Shown here in pieces: positions 1-9,157 of a DNA stretch of 64,000 nucleotides. Position 1 is the stretch's first letter; each line of letters begins with the position of its first letter. The translations under genes were made by a program, and so were the position numbers. Source of the DNA: SAR202 cluster bacterium (lineage in GTDB: Bacteria; Chloroflexota; Dehalococcoidia; UBA6926; VFHL01); the NCBI GenBank assembly GCA_009392005.1, contig VFHL01000002.1:1-64000 (forward strand), written 5' to 3'. The notes under the pieces are model-generated. The model saw nothing but the letters and a program-made list of their open reading frames with translations, had not been told where the DNA came from and searched no databases.

Positions 1-1048
1 TATTTCACCACACGAAATCGACGGACTTTTCCGTCAAGACGCTGAGAATAATGACGAAAACCTAATCGTTTCAGGACTCGGGCTCCAAAATATCCGCCAC
101 TGGGAGAGCATCACCTATGGAGGTGGCGGTGCGAACGCTACGGTAGCACACGCTGCCGCAGCTATAGCAGTGGGATATTGCGACGTCGCAGTCTGCTGGC
201 GTGCAGCTAATGACCGATCTGGAGCAATACGCCGCGGCCAATCTCGTGGTAGCGAAGGGATCCCCGGTGGAGCCCAATCATTTTCAACGCCTTTCGGTAG
301 TATGGCCGCAGCACACAGTTTCGGTGGAATGTTCACTCGCCGGTATATGCACGAATACGGTGCTACAAGCAGGCATTTCGGATGGGTGGCAGTAACATTA
401 CGGCATCACGCTAGCCGTAATCCTCGGTCCCTTCGCCCTGATCCGATCACTATTGACGATCATCAGAACTCACGCATGATAACTGATCCTTTGCATTTGT
501 TGGATTTTTGCCAGGTCAATGATGGTGCAGTTGCGATTATCTTGACATCGGCTGAACGAGCAAAAGACCTGCGCCGTGGAAATGCCCCCTTTGCTTTAGT
601 TGAAGCGGGAGCACAAGCATCAGGAACAAATACGAATGGATCTGTATATCGACCTGATCTTTCTGAAGTTGAGTCCTACAATTCAGCGAGAGATTTATAC
701 TCTCGATCAGGACTTGCACCCTCAGACATAGATGCCTTCTTAGCTTACGATCACTTCACACCATTCGTCCTTATGGGGCTGGAAGCATTCGGCTTCATTC
801 CCCGGGGTGAAGCAAAAGATTTTGTCGAGGGCGGAGAAAATATCCGATTCGACGGTACTTTGCCAGTCAATACACACGGGGGTAATCATTCAGAGGCATA
901 TATCCAAGGAATGACGCATCCCCAAGAAGCAGCGCGACTTATCTGGGGGGAGTCAACATCCCAACCACCTAGTAAACAGATTAATCGAGTCCTCGTAGGT
1001 AGTTCAGCGGCTCAACTAAGCGGTGGACTGATCATTCGAAAGAGCTAG
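1..1048 (+). CDS. Thiolase-like (SCP-x/lipid-transfer type) protein, 5' truncated by window
   Basis: The open frame enters from the left edge and ends at 1048, so the N-terminus is missing. The visible part is the C-terminal two thirds of a thiolase-fold protein of the SCP-x/lipid-transfer group. Where classical thiolases carry the nucleophilic Cys, this protein reads YGGGGANAT, with no Cys. The C-terminal loop that normally reads as GHP with a catalytic His reads NTHGGNHSEAYIQG. A conventional thiolysis role is therefore doubtful; paralogues such as Ltp2 work as aldolases or acyl transferases with a DUF35 partner. Such a partner gene follows 65 bp downstream (1114-1596), so the two products probably form a complex. 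Family call is firm; reaction and substrate are unknown. Confidence 0.85.
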   Translation, partial: ISPHEIDGLFRQDAENNDENLIVSGLGLQNIRHWESITYGGGGANATVAHAAAAIAVGYCDVAVCWRAANDRSGAIRRGQSRGSEGIPGGAQSFSTPFGSMAAAHSFGGMFTRRYMHEYGATSRHFGWVAVTLRHHASRNPRSLRPDPITIDDHQNSRMITDPLHLLDFCQVNDGAVAIILTSAERAKDLRRGNAPFALVEAGAQASGTNTNGSVYRPDLSEVESYNSARDLYSRSGLAPSDIDAFLAYDHFTPFVLMGLEAFGFIPRGEAKDFVEGGENIRFDGTLPVNTHGGNHSEAYIQGMTHPQEAARLIWGESTSQPPSKQINRVLVGSSAAQLSGGLIIRKS

Positions 1049-1113
1049 AAATAACTGGAATTCCTGATACTTGCGGCACTAATTAATCATCCAAAATCAA
1101 GGAGTGGACTAGT

Positions 1114-1596
1114 ATGACCAATGAAGACAAAATAACTAAATCAGCACCCATGACGAAGCCATTGGTCGGAATCCCTCTTCCTGATCTTAATTTGGTTCCC
1201 GAATTCGAACGTGGATTCTGGGAAGGAACGAAAGAACATGAACTGAGGATCCAAGAATGCACTGCCTGCAAACAAATGCGGCATCTACCTACACCAATGT
1301 GTCCTTATTGCCACTCTTTGACCCACGAATGGACCAAAGTCAGCGGACGCGGGACCGTATATGCAAATCTGATTGTTAGGCAACCAAACCATCCAAGCCT
1401 TCAACAACAAGTCCCATATAACATCACGCTTGTCGAGTTAGAAGAGCAAGATGGAGACATCCGGCTTATCAGCAACATCCTGAATATCGAGCAAGAAGAC
1501 ATCTACATTGGTATGCCAGTTCATGTTGTTTTTATAGCAGCTGAGGACAATCCAGATGTGATCCTACCCGTTTTCGTACCGGATGTGGATCAGTAA
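1114..1596 (+). CDS. OB-fold/zinc-ribbon (DUF35) acyl-CoA-associated protein
   Basis: This 160-residue protein has a rubredoxin-like zinc ribbon (Cys49, Cys52, Cys63, Cys66) followed by an OB-fold, the DUF35 arrangement. In known systems these proteins bind acyl-CoA and partner with thiolase-like proteins, for example ChsH2 with Ltp2 in steroid side-chain cleavage. The ATG at 1114 has an AAGGAG ribosome site 9 nt upstream. The N-terminal 30 residues before the ribbon are longer than in the paralogue at 11614-12057. It directly follows the thiolase-like gene on the same strand, which supports a two-component enzyme. Substrate cannot be read from sequence. Confidence 0.88.
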   Translation: MTNEDKITKSAPMTKPLVGIPLPDLNLVPEFERGFWEGTKEHELRIQECTACKQMRHLPTPMCPYCHSLTHEWTKVSGRGTVYANLIVRQPNHPSLQQQVPYNITLVELEEQDGDIRLISNILNIEQEDIYIGMPVHVVFIAAEDNPDVILPVFVPDVDQ

Positions 1597-1704
1597 AACC
1601 ATGTAAAAATGACAACGATATAAAGCTTATCTACCTTGACAGATTCGTTTGACCAGAACTTAACTAGACACATAGATTCGACACACAAATAATTTGTCTT
1701 GTAA

Positions 1705-1780
1705 TGGAGCCAACGCCCGGACTCGAACCGGGGACCTGCGGTTTACGAAACCGCTGCTCTACCGCCTGAGCTACGTTGGC
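1705..1780 (-). tRNA. tRNA-Thr (anticodon CGU)
   Basis: On the minus strand the sequence folds as a full cloverleaf. The acceptor GCCAACG pairs with CGTTGGC. The anticodon stem GCGGT/ACCGC encloses the loop TTCGTAA, giving anticodon CGU for ACG threonine codons. The TTCGAGT T-loop is standard, the discriminator is U, and the 3' CCA is encoded. It stands alone between the DUF35 gene and the DUF805 gene. Confidence 0.96.
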
Positions 1781-1954
1781 CTTTTTTCTCTTACCTGCCA
1801 AGACAACACACAAGATTCTAATAGAAAATTGGCTATAGAGCCACAGATGAAACGTAAAACAAAACCTTTATGACAAAAATAATCCTATACGACAATCTCA
1901 GTGCGACCTAGTAATCTTCGAGTGAATACCTCAAAATGACAGCGAGGTGATTAC

Positions 1955-2452
1955 GTGAAGGTTTTTTATTACACATATCTTGCTCTAAAACGATGGCGCG
2001 ACTTTCGGGGAGTTGCTTCACGGCAGGAATTATGGTTTTTCTTAGGACCGCTGTTCATGTTCGAATTAGTCTTGAGCTATGCCTCCCAACGAACGATAGG
2101 GATTGACCTTTCTTTCTACACCTCATTGGTGTTCTTGATACCCACCCTAGCGGTTGGCGCCCGGCGTCTCCATGACATAAATAGATCGGCATGGCTACTA
2201 CTTATAGGTTTAATACCTTGGGTGGGACCAATCGCATTAATCGTGCTCTGGTGCTTGCCTTCACAAACACCAAATGCCCCTATTGTTTCCTTCAACATTA
2301 ATCTTGGAGGAACTGCCCAAGAGACAGGCAATCCAGAAATTAGCACTGATATCATCAACAATGAGCAACTGCTCTGCAATAATTGTGGTGCTTCCCTCGC
2401 AGTGAACGACCAGTTTTGCCCTAAATGCGGCCGTGAAATAACGACCGAATAA
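1955..2452 (+). CDS. DUF805 membrane protein with C-terminal zinc ribbon
   Basis: The first 100 residues match the DUF805 pattern: a basic N-terminus with RDFRGVASRQELWFF, three or four hydrophobic segments (about 27-45, 55-68, 80-100) and the family motif ARRLHD at 69-74. After a polar linker comes a zinc ribbon with Cys141, Cys144, Cys155 and Cys158 (CNNCGAS and CPKCGRE). The start is GTG, with GAGGTGA 7 nt upstream. DUF805 function is unknown. The added ribbon is of the double-CxxC type seen on many bacterial membrane proteins and is shared with the CPBP protease at 3786-4766, suggesting related regulation or assembly of the two. It ends 5 nt before the MFS gene. Confidence 0.85.
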   Translation: MKVFYYTYLALKRWRDFRGVASRQELWFFLGPLFMFELVLSYASQRTIGIDLSFYTSLVFLIPTLAVGARRLHDINRSAWLLLIGLIPWVGPIALIVLWCLPSQTPNAPIVSFNINLGGTAQETGNPEISTDIINNEQLLCNNCGASLAVNDQFCPKCGREITTE

Positions 2453-2457
2453 TTTCG

Positions 2458-3735
2458 ATGCGCATATTTCAACAAACACCTCAATTCAAGAATCCGAAAG
2501 ATGTTTTTTACGGTTGGTGGTTAGTTGGAATCACTGTTTTCACGTTGACGTCTGTTATCACACCAATCTTTCAAGGCCTGGGCTTCTTTTTCGTCGCGTT
2601 AGAACGCGAGTTCCTATGGAGCAGATTGATATTGTCCATCCCATTTTCTCTGAGTCGGATTGAAGGGGCGCTTTTAGGTCCACTTGAAGGGTACCTCATA
2701 GATCGTCTGGGCAGTCGTCGCATGATACTCATCGGTTTCATCATGCTGGGCATCGGATTCATTCTATTCAGCTTCACGACGGGCATCATCACTTACTATG
2801 GCAGTTTCATGATCATTTTTGCAGGATCAGGTTTGGGCGGATGGATGCCACTTGTTGCTGCAATAAACCATTGGTTCAATCGGCATCGTGCACTGGCGAT
2901 GGCGATCGGCATGCTAGGCATGAACCTTGGAGCTTTGCTCGCACCGCTTTTCGGTCATGCAATCGATAGTTTCGGATGGAGAACGATCGCATTTAGCTTG
3001 GGTATTATAGTTCTATTGCTCGCATTCCCGATCAGCTTTTCGGTGAGAAACCATCCAGAAGAGTACGGTCTACTACCAGACGGCGACAAACCTTCTGAAA
3101 ATACAGATCCTGCCGATCAGAGCAGCCCAACCGCAATAGATGATGCGCATGAATTCACTGTTCGCGAGGCCTTAAAAACGGTCGCGTTTTGGGCTATTTC
3201 TGCTGCTCATGGCTTTTCCGCTATATCTGCAGTCACCATGTCTGTTCACATTATTCCTGCTCTCACAGATCGGGGTATGTCATCACCAGAAGCGGGAACC
3301 GTTGTTCTTGCGATCGGTGTGTTCGGTGGATTCTTCCAATTGCTTGGGGGATACATCGGAGATCGCGTACCAAAACCTCCCGTGATCGCAATCTTCATCG
3401 TCATACAAGCGATAGGTATGGCCACGCTCGCCACACTTAATACCGGATACGCACCATACCTTTTCGCATTGCTATACGGAGGAGGCATGGGAGGCCGAGT
3501 CCCACTGTTAACCGCGATTCGCGGAGATTATTTTGGACGCAACAATTTCGCAACGATATTGGGAATCTCACAGGTACCCATGAACCTTGCGATGATGTTC
3601 GCCCCACTACTCGCAGGATGGGCGTTTGATACCCAGGGAAGTTACACTATCCCCTTTCTTGCTCTCGCTGCATTAAATCTTCTCGGTGCTGCTCTCATCT
3701 TCTTAGCGCGTACGCCTCCAAAAAAACCAGCCTGA
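2458..3735 (+). CDS. MFS transporter (oxalate/formate antiporter-like, monocarboxylate group)
   Basis: This 425-residue protein has twelve predicted membrane segments in two halves split by a hydrophilic loop near residues 205-225. The loop between helices 2 and 3 has IDRLGSRRMILIG, the major facilitator motif A, with a related GDRVPKPP in the second half. The segment FYGWWLVGITVF near the N-terminus is typical of the OxlT/monocarboxylate branch. It likely moves a small organic acid across the cytoplasmic membrane; the substrate is not determinable. The ATG lies 5 nt after the DUF805 stop with no clear ribosome site, so translation is probably coupled. Confidence 0.88.
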   Translation: MRIFQQTPQFKNPKDVFYGWWLVGITVFTLTSVITPIFQGLGFFFVALEREFLWSRLILSIPFSLSRIEGALLGPLEGYLIDRLGSRRMILIGFIMLGIGFILFSFTTGIITYYGSFMIIFAGSGLGGWMPLVAAINHWFNRHRALAMAIGMLGMNLGALLAPLFGHAIDSFGWRTIAFSLGIIVLLLAFPISFSVRNHPEEYGLLPDGDKPSENTDPADQSSPTAIDDAHEFTVREALKTVAFWAISAAHGFSAISAVTMSVHIIPALTDRGMSSPEAGTVVLAIGVFGGFFQLLGGYIGDRVPKPPVIAIFIVIQAIGMATLATLNTGYAPYLFALLYGGGMGGRVPLLTAIRGDYFGRNNFATILGISQVPMNLAMMFAPLLAGWAFDTQGSYTIPFLALAALNLLGAALIFLARTPPKKPA

Positions 3736-3785
3736 ACTAAATAGTCCGTTTGCAAAAAGAAAACAAGAGACAAAACGTGTCAAAC

Positions 3786-4766
3786 ATGGCCACCAACGCA
3801 ACAACAACGTGCCCTAACTGCTCGGCACCTTTAATTAAAGACACCGCATTCTGTACACATTGTGGCGCCTCGCTGAATTCAGCCAATCCATTCTTCACGA
3901 TACGGTCACGATGGATCTTGCTGTGGATCATCGGCGGCGTTCCGCTCATGATCCTCGCAACGTATCTGATCGGATTCATTTTGATATCCACAGGAAGTTT
4001 TTCGGAATATTCCGACCCGTTTTTCGACTCGCTCGCATTAGGTCTGTCAACACAAGGTATTTTATTACTATGGGGAATCTGGGTGATACGTCGGTCAAAT
4101 CTCTCTCGAGATGCACTTATCGGTCGTATTCCACTGAACTATCCCTGGTTACTAGCGTTCGGAATCATTATCGCGATGTTGCTTTATTCAATAGGAGCTA
4201 GTTGGGTCTTTTCCTACCCACTTACCGTGTTCGCTCCAGACATGCTTGTTGATTTATTGAATACACGTATATTTCTCGAAACGACCGAAACAGCTCAACC
4301 CATGCTGGCAAATTCATGGATTGTCTTACTCATCGTGATTCTAGCTCCAGTTTCAGAGGAGTTAGTGTTCCGAGGCATACTGCTGAGCCGATGGAGCACA
4401 AAATGGGGCCATACAAAAGCAATCTTGTTGAGTTCAACTCTTTTTGGATCTCTTCATTTCCCCGACATTATTGGTGCCTTCATGTTTGGAATCTTAATGT
4501 GCGCTATCTATATGAAAACACGAACCCTCATTATTCCCATAATTATTCATGTGGGAAATAATTTGACCGCATGTATGCTTAGTTTGTTGTTACCAACAAG
4601 TACAGTCGATGTAAACAGTTTTCAAAATGTACAATTTGAACTCTACATTGGTCTCTGTTGTGTCATGTTAACTTCGCCTTGGCTTGTCATCTTGATGACA
4701 CGATGGTGGCCCAAGAAGAAGGACAAAATCCCCTATCTTCATAACATTGAAGACGCAAGCAAATGA
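3786..4766 (+). CDS. CPBP intramembrane metalloprotease with N-terminal zinc ribbon
   Basis: The protein begins with a zinc ribbon (Cys9, Cys12, Cys23, Cys26 counted from the ATG at 3786). It continues into a hydrophobic body of about seven membrane segments with the CPBP (Abi/CaaX-protease-like) motifs: EELVFRG at 191-197, then LHF near 225 and a later HVGNN. These Glu, His and Asn residues form the metal site in the family. TTG at 3750 and GTG at 3777 are in frame and could also start translation; the ATG is chosen because it leads directly into the ribbon. Together with 1955-2452 it makes two ribbon-tagged membrane proteins around one transporter. The proteolytic target is unknown. Confidence 0.85.
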   Translation: MATNATTTCPNCSAPLIKDTAFCTHCGASLNSANPFFTIRSRWILLWIIGGVPLMILATYLIGFILISTGSFSEYSDPFFDSLALGLSTQGILLLWGIWVIRRSNLSRDALIGRIPLNYPWLLAFGIIIAMLLYSIGASWVFSYPLTVFAPDMLVDLLNTRIFLETTETAQPMLANSWIVLLIVILAPVSEELVFRGILLSRWSTKWGHTKAILLSSTLFGSLHFPDIIGAFMFGILMCAIYMKTRTLIIPIIIHVGNNLTACMLSLLLPTSTVDVNSFQNVQFELYIGLCCVMLTSPWLVILMTRWWPKKKDKIPYLHNIEDASK

Positions 4767-4900
4767 GTTGCAGTACGCGGAGGGAAAACCGGAGCCCTGA
4801 TCCGGCCTGCCCAGCAAAATTGGTTAGCCAACTGGATATTAAAGAAACACTACATACCCATATTAAATTTAGTGATATCGTTATGACACAGGAGTGAGAC

Positions 4901-5683
4901 ATGGTTTCCAGAAGAAACGTCCAAATAACCAGTGATGATATTACTCTTGATGGAGCACTGTTCACTCCACCAGGGGAAGGTCCTCATCCGGCGCTAGTCG
5001 TTTGCCACGGTATGCCTGCTGCACCCCAGGGCAAAGAGACCGATGCAAACGTACCAGACACCGCACCAAGTTACCCCGAGATTGCCGAACAATGCGCGGA
5101 TGAAGGATTTATTACATGCGTTTTTAATTTCCGTGGTACAGGCAATAGTGGCGGTAATTTTGATCCGTTTGGATGGACAATCGATCTCGCCTCCGTTTTA
5201 TCTTTTCTGGAAACATCTCCAGAGGTTGACCCCGCCCGCATTTATTGTCTAGGTTCTAGCCTTGGCGGAGCGGTGGTCATCTATACAGCCGCACATCATC
5301 CTGCAGTGGCCGCCGTCGTGAGCTTCGCAAGTCCTGCAACAATGACAGAACGGGTTGATCCGAAAGAAAGTATCGCTCGATTTCGCAAGTTGGGCATCAT
5401 TCGCGACGAAGATTTCCCACAGAACGTTCCTCTGTGGGCACAATCAAATGAAAAAATAAGTCCCCTAAAATGGGTAGGAAATATTGCTCCAAAGCCGCTG
5501 CTTCTTCTCCATGGTGACGTAGACGACGTTGTGGACCCAGAAGACCTAGACACACTATTCGCGTTGGCAAACGAACCCAAAGAAAAGCGCCTGCTACCTG
5601 GTGTTGGTCATCGATTTAGATATGAAGAGACCGTACGCACTTTGGCCTTAGACTGGTTAAAAAAATTAGCGCAAACTGAATAA
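4901..5683 (+). CDS. Alpha/beta hydrolase (dienelactone hydrolase-like)
   Basis: This 260-residue protein has an alpha/beta-hydrolase fold. VVCHGMP near 33-39 forms the oxyanion region, GSSLGG holds the nucleophile Ser120, HGDVDDVVD near 210 supplies Asp, and GVGHRFR near 240 supplies His. It lacks a lipoprotein signal and is likely cytoplasmic. The ATG is preceded by AGGAG at 6 nt spacing. It probably hydrolyses an ester or lactone; nothing nearby points to a particular substrate. It is transcribed in the same direction as the preceding protease but 134 bp away, so it may have its own promoter. Confidence 0.87.
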   Translation: MVSRRNVQITSDDITLDGALFTPPGEGPHPALVVCHGMPAAPQGKETDANVPDTAPSYPEIAEQCADEGFITCVFNFRGTGNSGGNFDPFGWTIDLASVLSFLETSPEVDPARIYCLGSSLGGAVVIYTAAHHPAVAAVVSFASPATMTERVDPKESIARFRKLGIIRDEDFPQNVPLWAQSNEKISPLKWVGNIAPKPLLLLHGDVDDVVDPEDLDTLFALANEPKEKRLLPGVGHRFRYEETVRTLALDWLKKLAQTE

Positions 5684-5702
5684 CACAAAAGTAAAATTCT
5701 CT

Positions 5703-6758
5703 GTGTTGGAATATGGAAAACGATCCCCGTTGAGTCGGTCCCTGGCCATAATAATCATTAGCTACGCAATACCTGTCTTCATTGTTGGATGCACTGGGGA
5801 CCAAGCGTCTCACGTCACACCAACGGCAGAGGTTCAAAACACCATCGTAGCGGTTACTCCAATCCCTCCTATGATCCCAACTACAGAGGCAACGCCAACA
5901 ATCGAACCGACAAAACATCCAGTGCCAACTTCAACAGCAATACCAGTTACTACTGCAACAGAAATACCCACCCAAATACCAACTAAAACACCAATCCAGA
6001 CTCCGGTTCCAACCGTTCAAACCTTTGTTCAATGGTCCAACTGGGAAACTGGAGAATGGGCTCCTAGTTCTACTCCTCCAGATTGTGGGCCCCTTGAAGA
6101 CATCTTTGGTTTTTTCCCAATTGACGTGAACGTTGTTGATGAATTCACACCTCCAGGCCGCGCAGGTGGGAACGGCGGCTACTATGTTTCCCATGGTCAC
6201 CTGCGATCACAAAAAACTCCTTACAATCAAATTGATGTCAAGTTTCCGGCCAAAGGATTCAGCCTATATGCCGTTAGCCGTCGAGTGGAAGACTATTACA
6301 TTGAGACAAAACACATCGTTGATGATGAAGAGCAGGTCAAACTTGAGTTTCATCACCCCTGCGGGATAAAAATCATGGTTGATCACCTTGCCCAAGTCAC
6401 TGACCGATGGGCTGAAATTATTAAAACCGTTCCAGTTCTCAAAAATGATTCAAGAGTTACCTTCATGCCATCTGGACGCTACTTTGTCGATCCAGGTGAA
6501 GTACTAGCACACGCGATAGGACATGCGACTAACACTTACTTGGATTTCGGAGTGTATGATTTGCGAAACAAAAATGATTTAGCCGAAATGATAGCCAGAG
6601 ATTGGCCAGAATACGTTAGTGGTGCTAGTCACGCAATTTGTTGGACCGGACTCTTCGGTCCTGAAACAAGGAAGCTGCTTAGAGATAAAGCCGTAAGCTA
6701 CGGTGATGTTTGCAAAATATCAATTCCTGATCCTCCCGCAACTCCAAGTTTTCCTTAA
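5703..6758 (+). CDS. Putative lipoprotein with Thr/Pro-rich linker, unknown function
   Basis: I do not recognise this 351-residue protein. A basic stretch and a hydrophobic helix (about 13-28) lead into IVGC, a lipobox with Cys30, so the mature protein is probably lipid-anchored outside the membrane. Residues 35-110 are very rich in Thr, Pro and Ile, an extended spacer typical of surface lipoproteins. The folded remainder holds four Cys and a motif HAIGHATN near 275 that could bind metal, although HEXXH is absent. The start is GTG at 5703 with no clear ribosome site, and TTG at 5706 is also possible. It follows the hydrolase by 19 bp. Confidence 0.65.
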   Translation: MLEYGKRSPLSRSLAIIIISYAIPVFIVGCTGDQASHVTPTAEVQNTIVAVTPIPPMIPTTEATPTIEPTKHPVPTSTAIPVTTATEIPTQIPTKTPIQTPVPTVQTFVQWSNWETGEWAPSSTPPDCGPLEDIFGFFPIDVNVVDEFTPPGRAGGNGGYYVSHGHLRSQKTPYNQIDVKFPAKGFSLYAVSRRVEDYYIETKHIVDDEEQVKLEFHHPCGIKIMVDHLAQVTDRWAEIIKTVPVLKNDSRVTFMPSGRYFVDPGEVLAHAIGHATNTYLDFGVYDLRNKNDLAEMIARDWPEYVSGASHAICWTGLFGPETRKLLRDKAVSYGDVCKISIPDPPATPSFP

Positions 6759-6940
6759 GGCCATCCCCCCTCAACCATCTCTGGATAATCACAATCACCA
6801 CTTTGAACTGAAATCCTCACAAAAGGTGATTGGTTTATTCAAACACTAAATCAGAATTAAGATCGAAAATTCCACATAACAGAAATACCGGCAACTAAAC
6901 GGCAATCCAATCCTAGTGATCAATCAATAGCAAAAAGCAA

Positions 6941-6949
6941 TGATACAAT
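6941..6949 (+). promoter_or_regulatory. Extended -10 promoter of trmL, apparently leaderless
   Basis: TGATACAAT is an extended -10 element (TG-n-TACAAT). Its last base lies 6 nt before the trmL ATG, so transcription would start at or next to the A of the start codon. No ribosome site is visible. The same layout is present before 62739. Confidence 0.5.
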
Positions 6950-6955
6950 CCTCCA

Positions 6956-7456
6956 ATGACACATGACCTTCACGTGGTTTTGTACACACCGCGCATTGCA
7001 TATAACACAGGGAACATCGTCCGCCTATGCGCAAACATCGGAGCGGAATTGCATATCATTCGCCCTATCGGTTTTGATTTAGAAGATCGACGAGTCCGTC
7101 GCGCCGGATTAGATTACCGTGATCTCGTAACAATTCAAGAGCATGAAAGTTTTTCTAATTATGTCAAATTTTCCCCTGAACGGCGGGTTTTGGGTTGTTC
7201 AACCAAAGGAACTCAAATCTATTCTGAAATACAATATCGCTCCAACGATACGATTCTGTTCGGTGCTGAGGATACAGGTCTCCCAGAAGATCTTGAGAGA
7301 TCACTAACACAGAAACAGTTAATACAAATACCAATGCAACCATCAAATCGCAGTCTAAATCTTTCGAACGCGGCTGCAATTGTCTTGTACGAGGCATGGA
7401 GACAATTGGGCTACGTCGGAAGCACAGCTGCACAAGAATCTCCCTATTTTTCTTAG
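6956..7456 (+). CDS. trmL: tRNA (cytidine/uridine-2'-O-)-methyltransferase TrmL
   Basis: This 166-residue SPOUT methyltransferase is the normal length for TrmL, which 2'-O-methylates the wobble base 34 of tRNA-Leu using SAM. Diagnostic segments are [19 protein letters not shown] at 8-26, [10 protein letters not shown] near 100 and QIPMQP plus [14 protein letters not shown] in the C-terminal knot. The ATG has no ribosome site; an extended -10 lies just upstream and the mRNA may be leaderless. The gene converges with the membrane protein gene at 7467, leaving 10 bp between the stops. Confidence 0.95.
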   Translation: MTHDLHVVLYTPRIAYNTGNIVRLCANIGAELHIIRPIGFDLEDRRVRRAGLDYRDLVTIQEHESFSNYVKFSPERRVLGCSTKGTQIYSEIQYRSNDTILFGAEDTGLPEDLERSLTQKQLIQIPMQPSNRSLNLSNAAAIVLYEAWRQLGYVGSTAAQESPYFS

Positions 7457-7466
7457 ACCTCATTTT

Positions 7467-8378
7467 TCATATGACGCGTTGCAATCGTCGCAACATGGAC
7501 ATCGCCATCATCGAAAACCATGGGAATGGTCGCAAAGCATAGGGGACACCTTGTGCAACCGAGGCAACCCCTGAATCCGAAAAACGCTCTTGATGCAAGC
7601 TGTAAAGAGATGGGATCAAAAGAAGGCGTATCCCTTGCAAAACAAGCCCAATAAAATGTAGCGATCGGGCTGACATCCGATCAAGATGCAGTATTCCAAA
7701 AAATTGAGCTAAGCCAAGTAAAGCCCCCATAACAACAATAGGCGGGATACTTGCAAAAAGTAGCACTCCAAGAACCCGCCAAAAATCTCCTCCGCGACTC
7801 AGGCGAAATGACACAGTAATAGCCAATGTCGCCTGAATATTATTATGAATCGCCAAGTAAGGGGCCAATGCTGTTCGAGTATGCAAATAAATCCCAGCCA
7901 AAACAAAAATGGATCCCCAAACAATTCGTTGCAAATAGTCATAATCGCTTGAGAGAGGTATGTTGATCGATTGAAAACGATACATCAAATAAAGCAAACC
8001 AATTGGGACCCAAAATACAACTGAGGAATGCGCATTGGTGTACAAATACCGGCCAACCCAAGGTAACGATGACCCAAGAACAGGGATCGCTCGCTTTCCT
8101 GACTTATCAAAAGCAGATTGAACTGCAAGCATTAAACAGGGTGAAGCAAACACAATAACTGGGACATTAAGCATATAAACGGGCAGACGAGAGCGAATTG
8201 TATAAGGTGTTGCAACGTAATCGATAAAAGCGGCAAATGCTGATAGGAAGGCAAACGCGAAAATGAATTCCAAAAATGGGCGTGGTTGATCATTGATTTT
8301 TCGCCACCCATATCGTAAATGAAACGATCCCTTATCGAATACGTTTTTGATAAATCGTGGGATTTCTAACAAACGCAT
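7467..8378 (-). CDS. Multi-spanning membrane protein, unknown function
   Basis: This 303-residue protein has about six hydrophobic segments (roughly 38-55, 70-92, 115-135, 150-168, 205-228 and 240-262) and a basic N-terminus. I see no catalytic motif or Cys cluster. The layout of a soluble N-terminal stretch followed by five or six helices recalls Yip1-domain proteins, but this is a weak resemblance. The ATG at 8378 has no strong ribosome site. It is divergent from apt with 137 bp between the starts. Confidence 0.6.
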   Translation of the reverse strand: MRLLEIPRFIKNVFDKGSFHLRYGWRKINDQPRPFLEFIFAFAFLSAFAAFIDYVATPYTIRSRLPVYMLNVPVIVFASPCLMLAVQSAFDKSGKRAIPVLGSSLPWVGRYLYTNAHSSVVFWVPIGLLYLMYRFQSINIPLSSDYDYLQRIVWGSIFVLAGIYLHTRTALAPYLAIHNNIQATLAITVSFRLSRGGDFWRVLGVLLFASIPPIVVMGALLGLAQFFGILHLDRMSARSLHFIGLVLQGIRLLLIPSLYSLHQERFSDSGVASVAQGVPYALRPFPWFSMMAMSMLRRLQRVI

Positions 8379-8515
8379 GACACTACCACCAGAAGATCAG
8401 TATGCTTTTAAGAATTGACCAGCCAATTGAGCCTAACATTGATCAAATCAATGTATTCTGGAATGCAATCCTTTAACAATATAAACCAATCAGACAAAAG
8501 GAGTTCCTTTTCATC

Positions 8516-9061
8516 ATGGCAACCGATGCAATCATAAAAAACAAAATTAGAACCGTTGCAGACTATCCACAAAAAGGCATTATGTATCGTGATATCACCA
8601 CATTATTGAAAGATCAAAATGGGTTTACTCTTATGGTTGATGAATTAAAGAATCATTGTGTTGAAAACAATACGCAATATGACATTATTGCTGGTATTGA
8701 AGCGCGAGGATTTATCATCGGATCTGCTTTAGCGCATGCACTATCATCCGGATTTGTCCCCATAAGAAAACCAGGCAAGTTACCCGCACTTACTATCGCA
8801 CAAGAATATACACTGGAATACGGGTCAGACACACTGGAGATGCATACGGATGCCATAGAAAAAGACATGCGAGTGCTCTTAGTGGATGACCTGCTTGCAA
8901 CTGGAGGTACGATGCAAGCAGGAGCTGATTTAATTCAAACCATGGGTGGAATTGTAACTGAGGTCTTGTGCGTCATCGATCTCCCCGACCTCGGTGGCTC
9001 CACACGTTTGAAAGAAAATGGCATCAACGTCTTTTCATTAACGTCATATCAGGGGAAATAA
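8516..9061 (+). CDS. apt: Adenine phosphoribosyltransferase
   Basis: This enzyme converts adenine and PRPP to AMP in purine salvage, in the cytoplasm. The length of 181 residues is normal. The PRPP-binding motif VLLVDDLLATGGT lies at 120-132; GIEARGFIIGS at 60-70 and the flexible-loop region RKPGKLP at 84-90 are typical of Apt. AAGGAG lies 13 nt upstream of the ATG. The next gene (DUF362) starts about 100 bp downstream. Confidence 0.97.
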   Translation: MATDAIIKNKIRTVADYPQKGIMYRDITTLLKDQNGFTLMVDELKNHCVENNTQYDIIAGIEARGFIIGSALAHALSSGFVPIRKPGKLPALTIAQEYTLEYGSDTLEMHTDAIEKDMRVLLVDDLLATGGTMQAGADLIQTMGGIVTEVLCVIDLPDLGGSTRLKENGINVFSLTSYQGK

Positions 9062-9157
9062 TCGCTCTTTTGGACATTGCCGAACCCTCTGTATTACCGC
9101 AATTGCTGTACAATAGAAATTGATGCGTGGCTAGAACACAATCTGAGGAGAGCAGAT

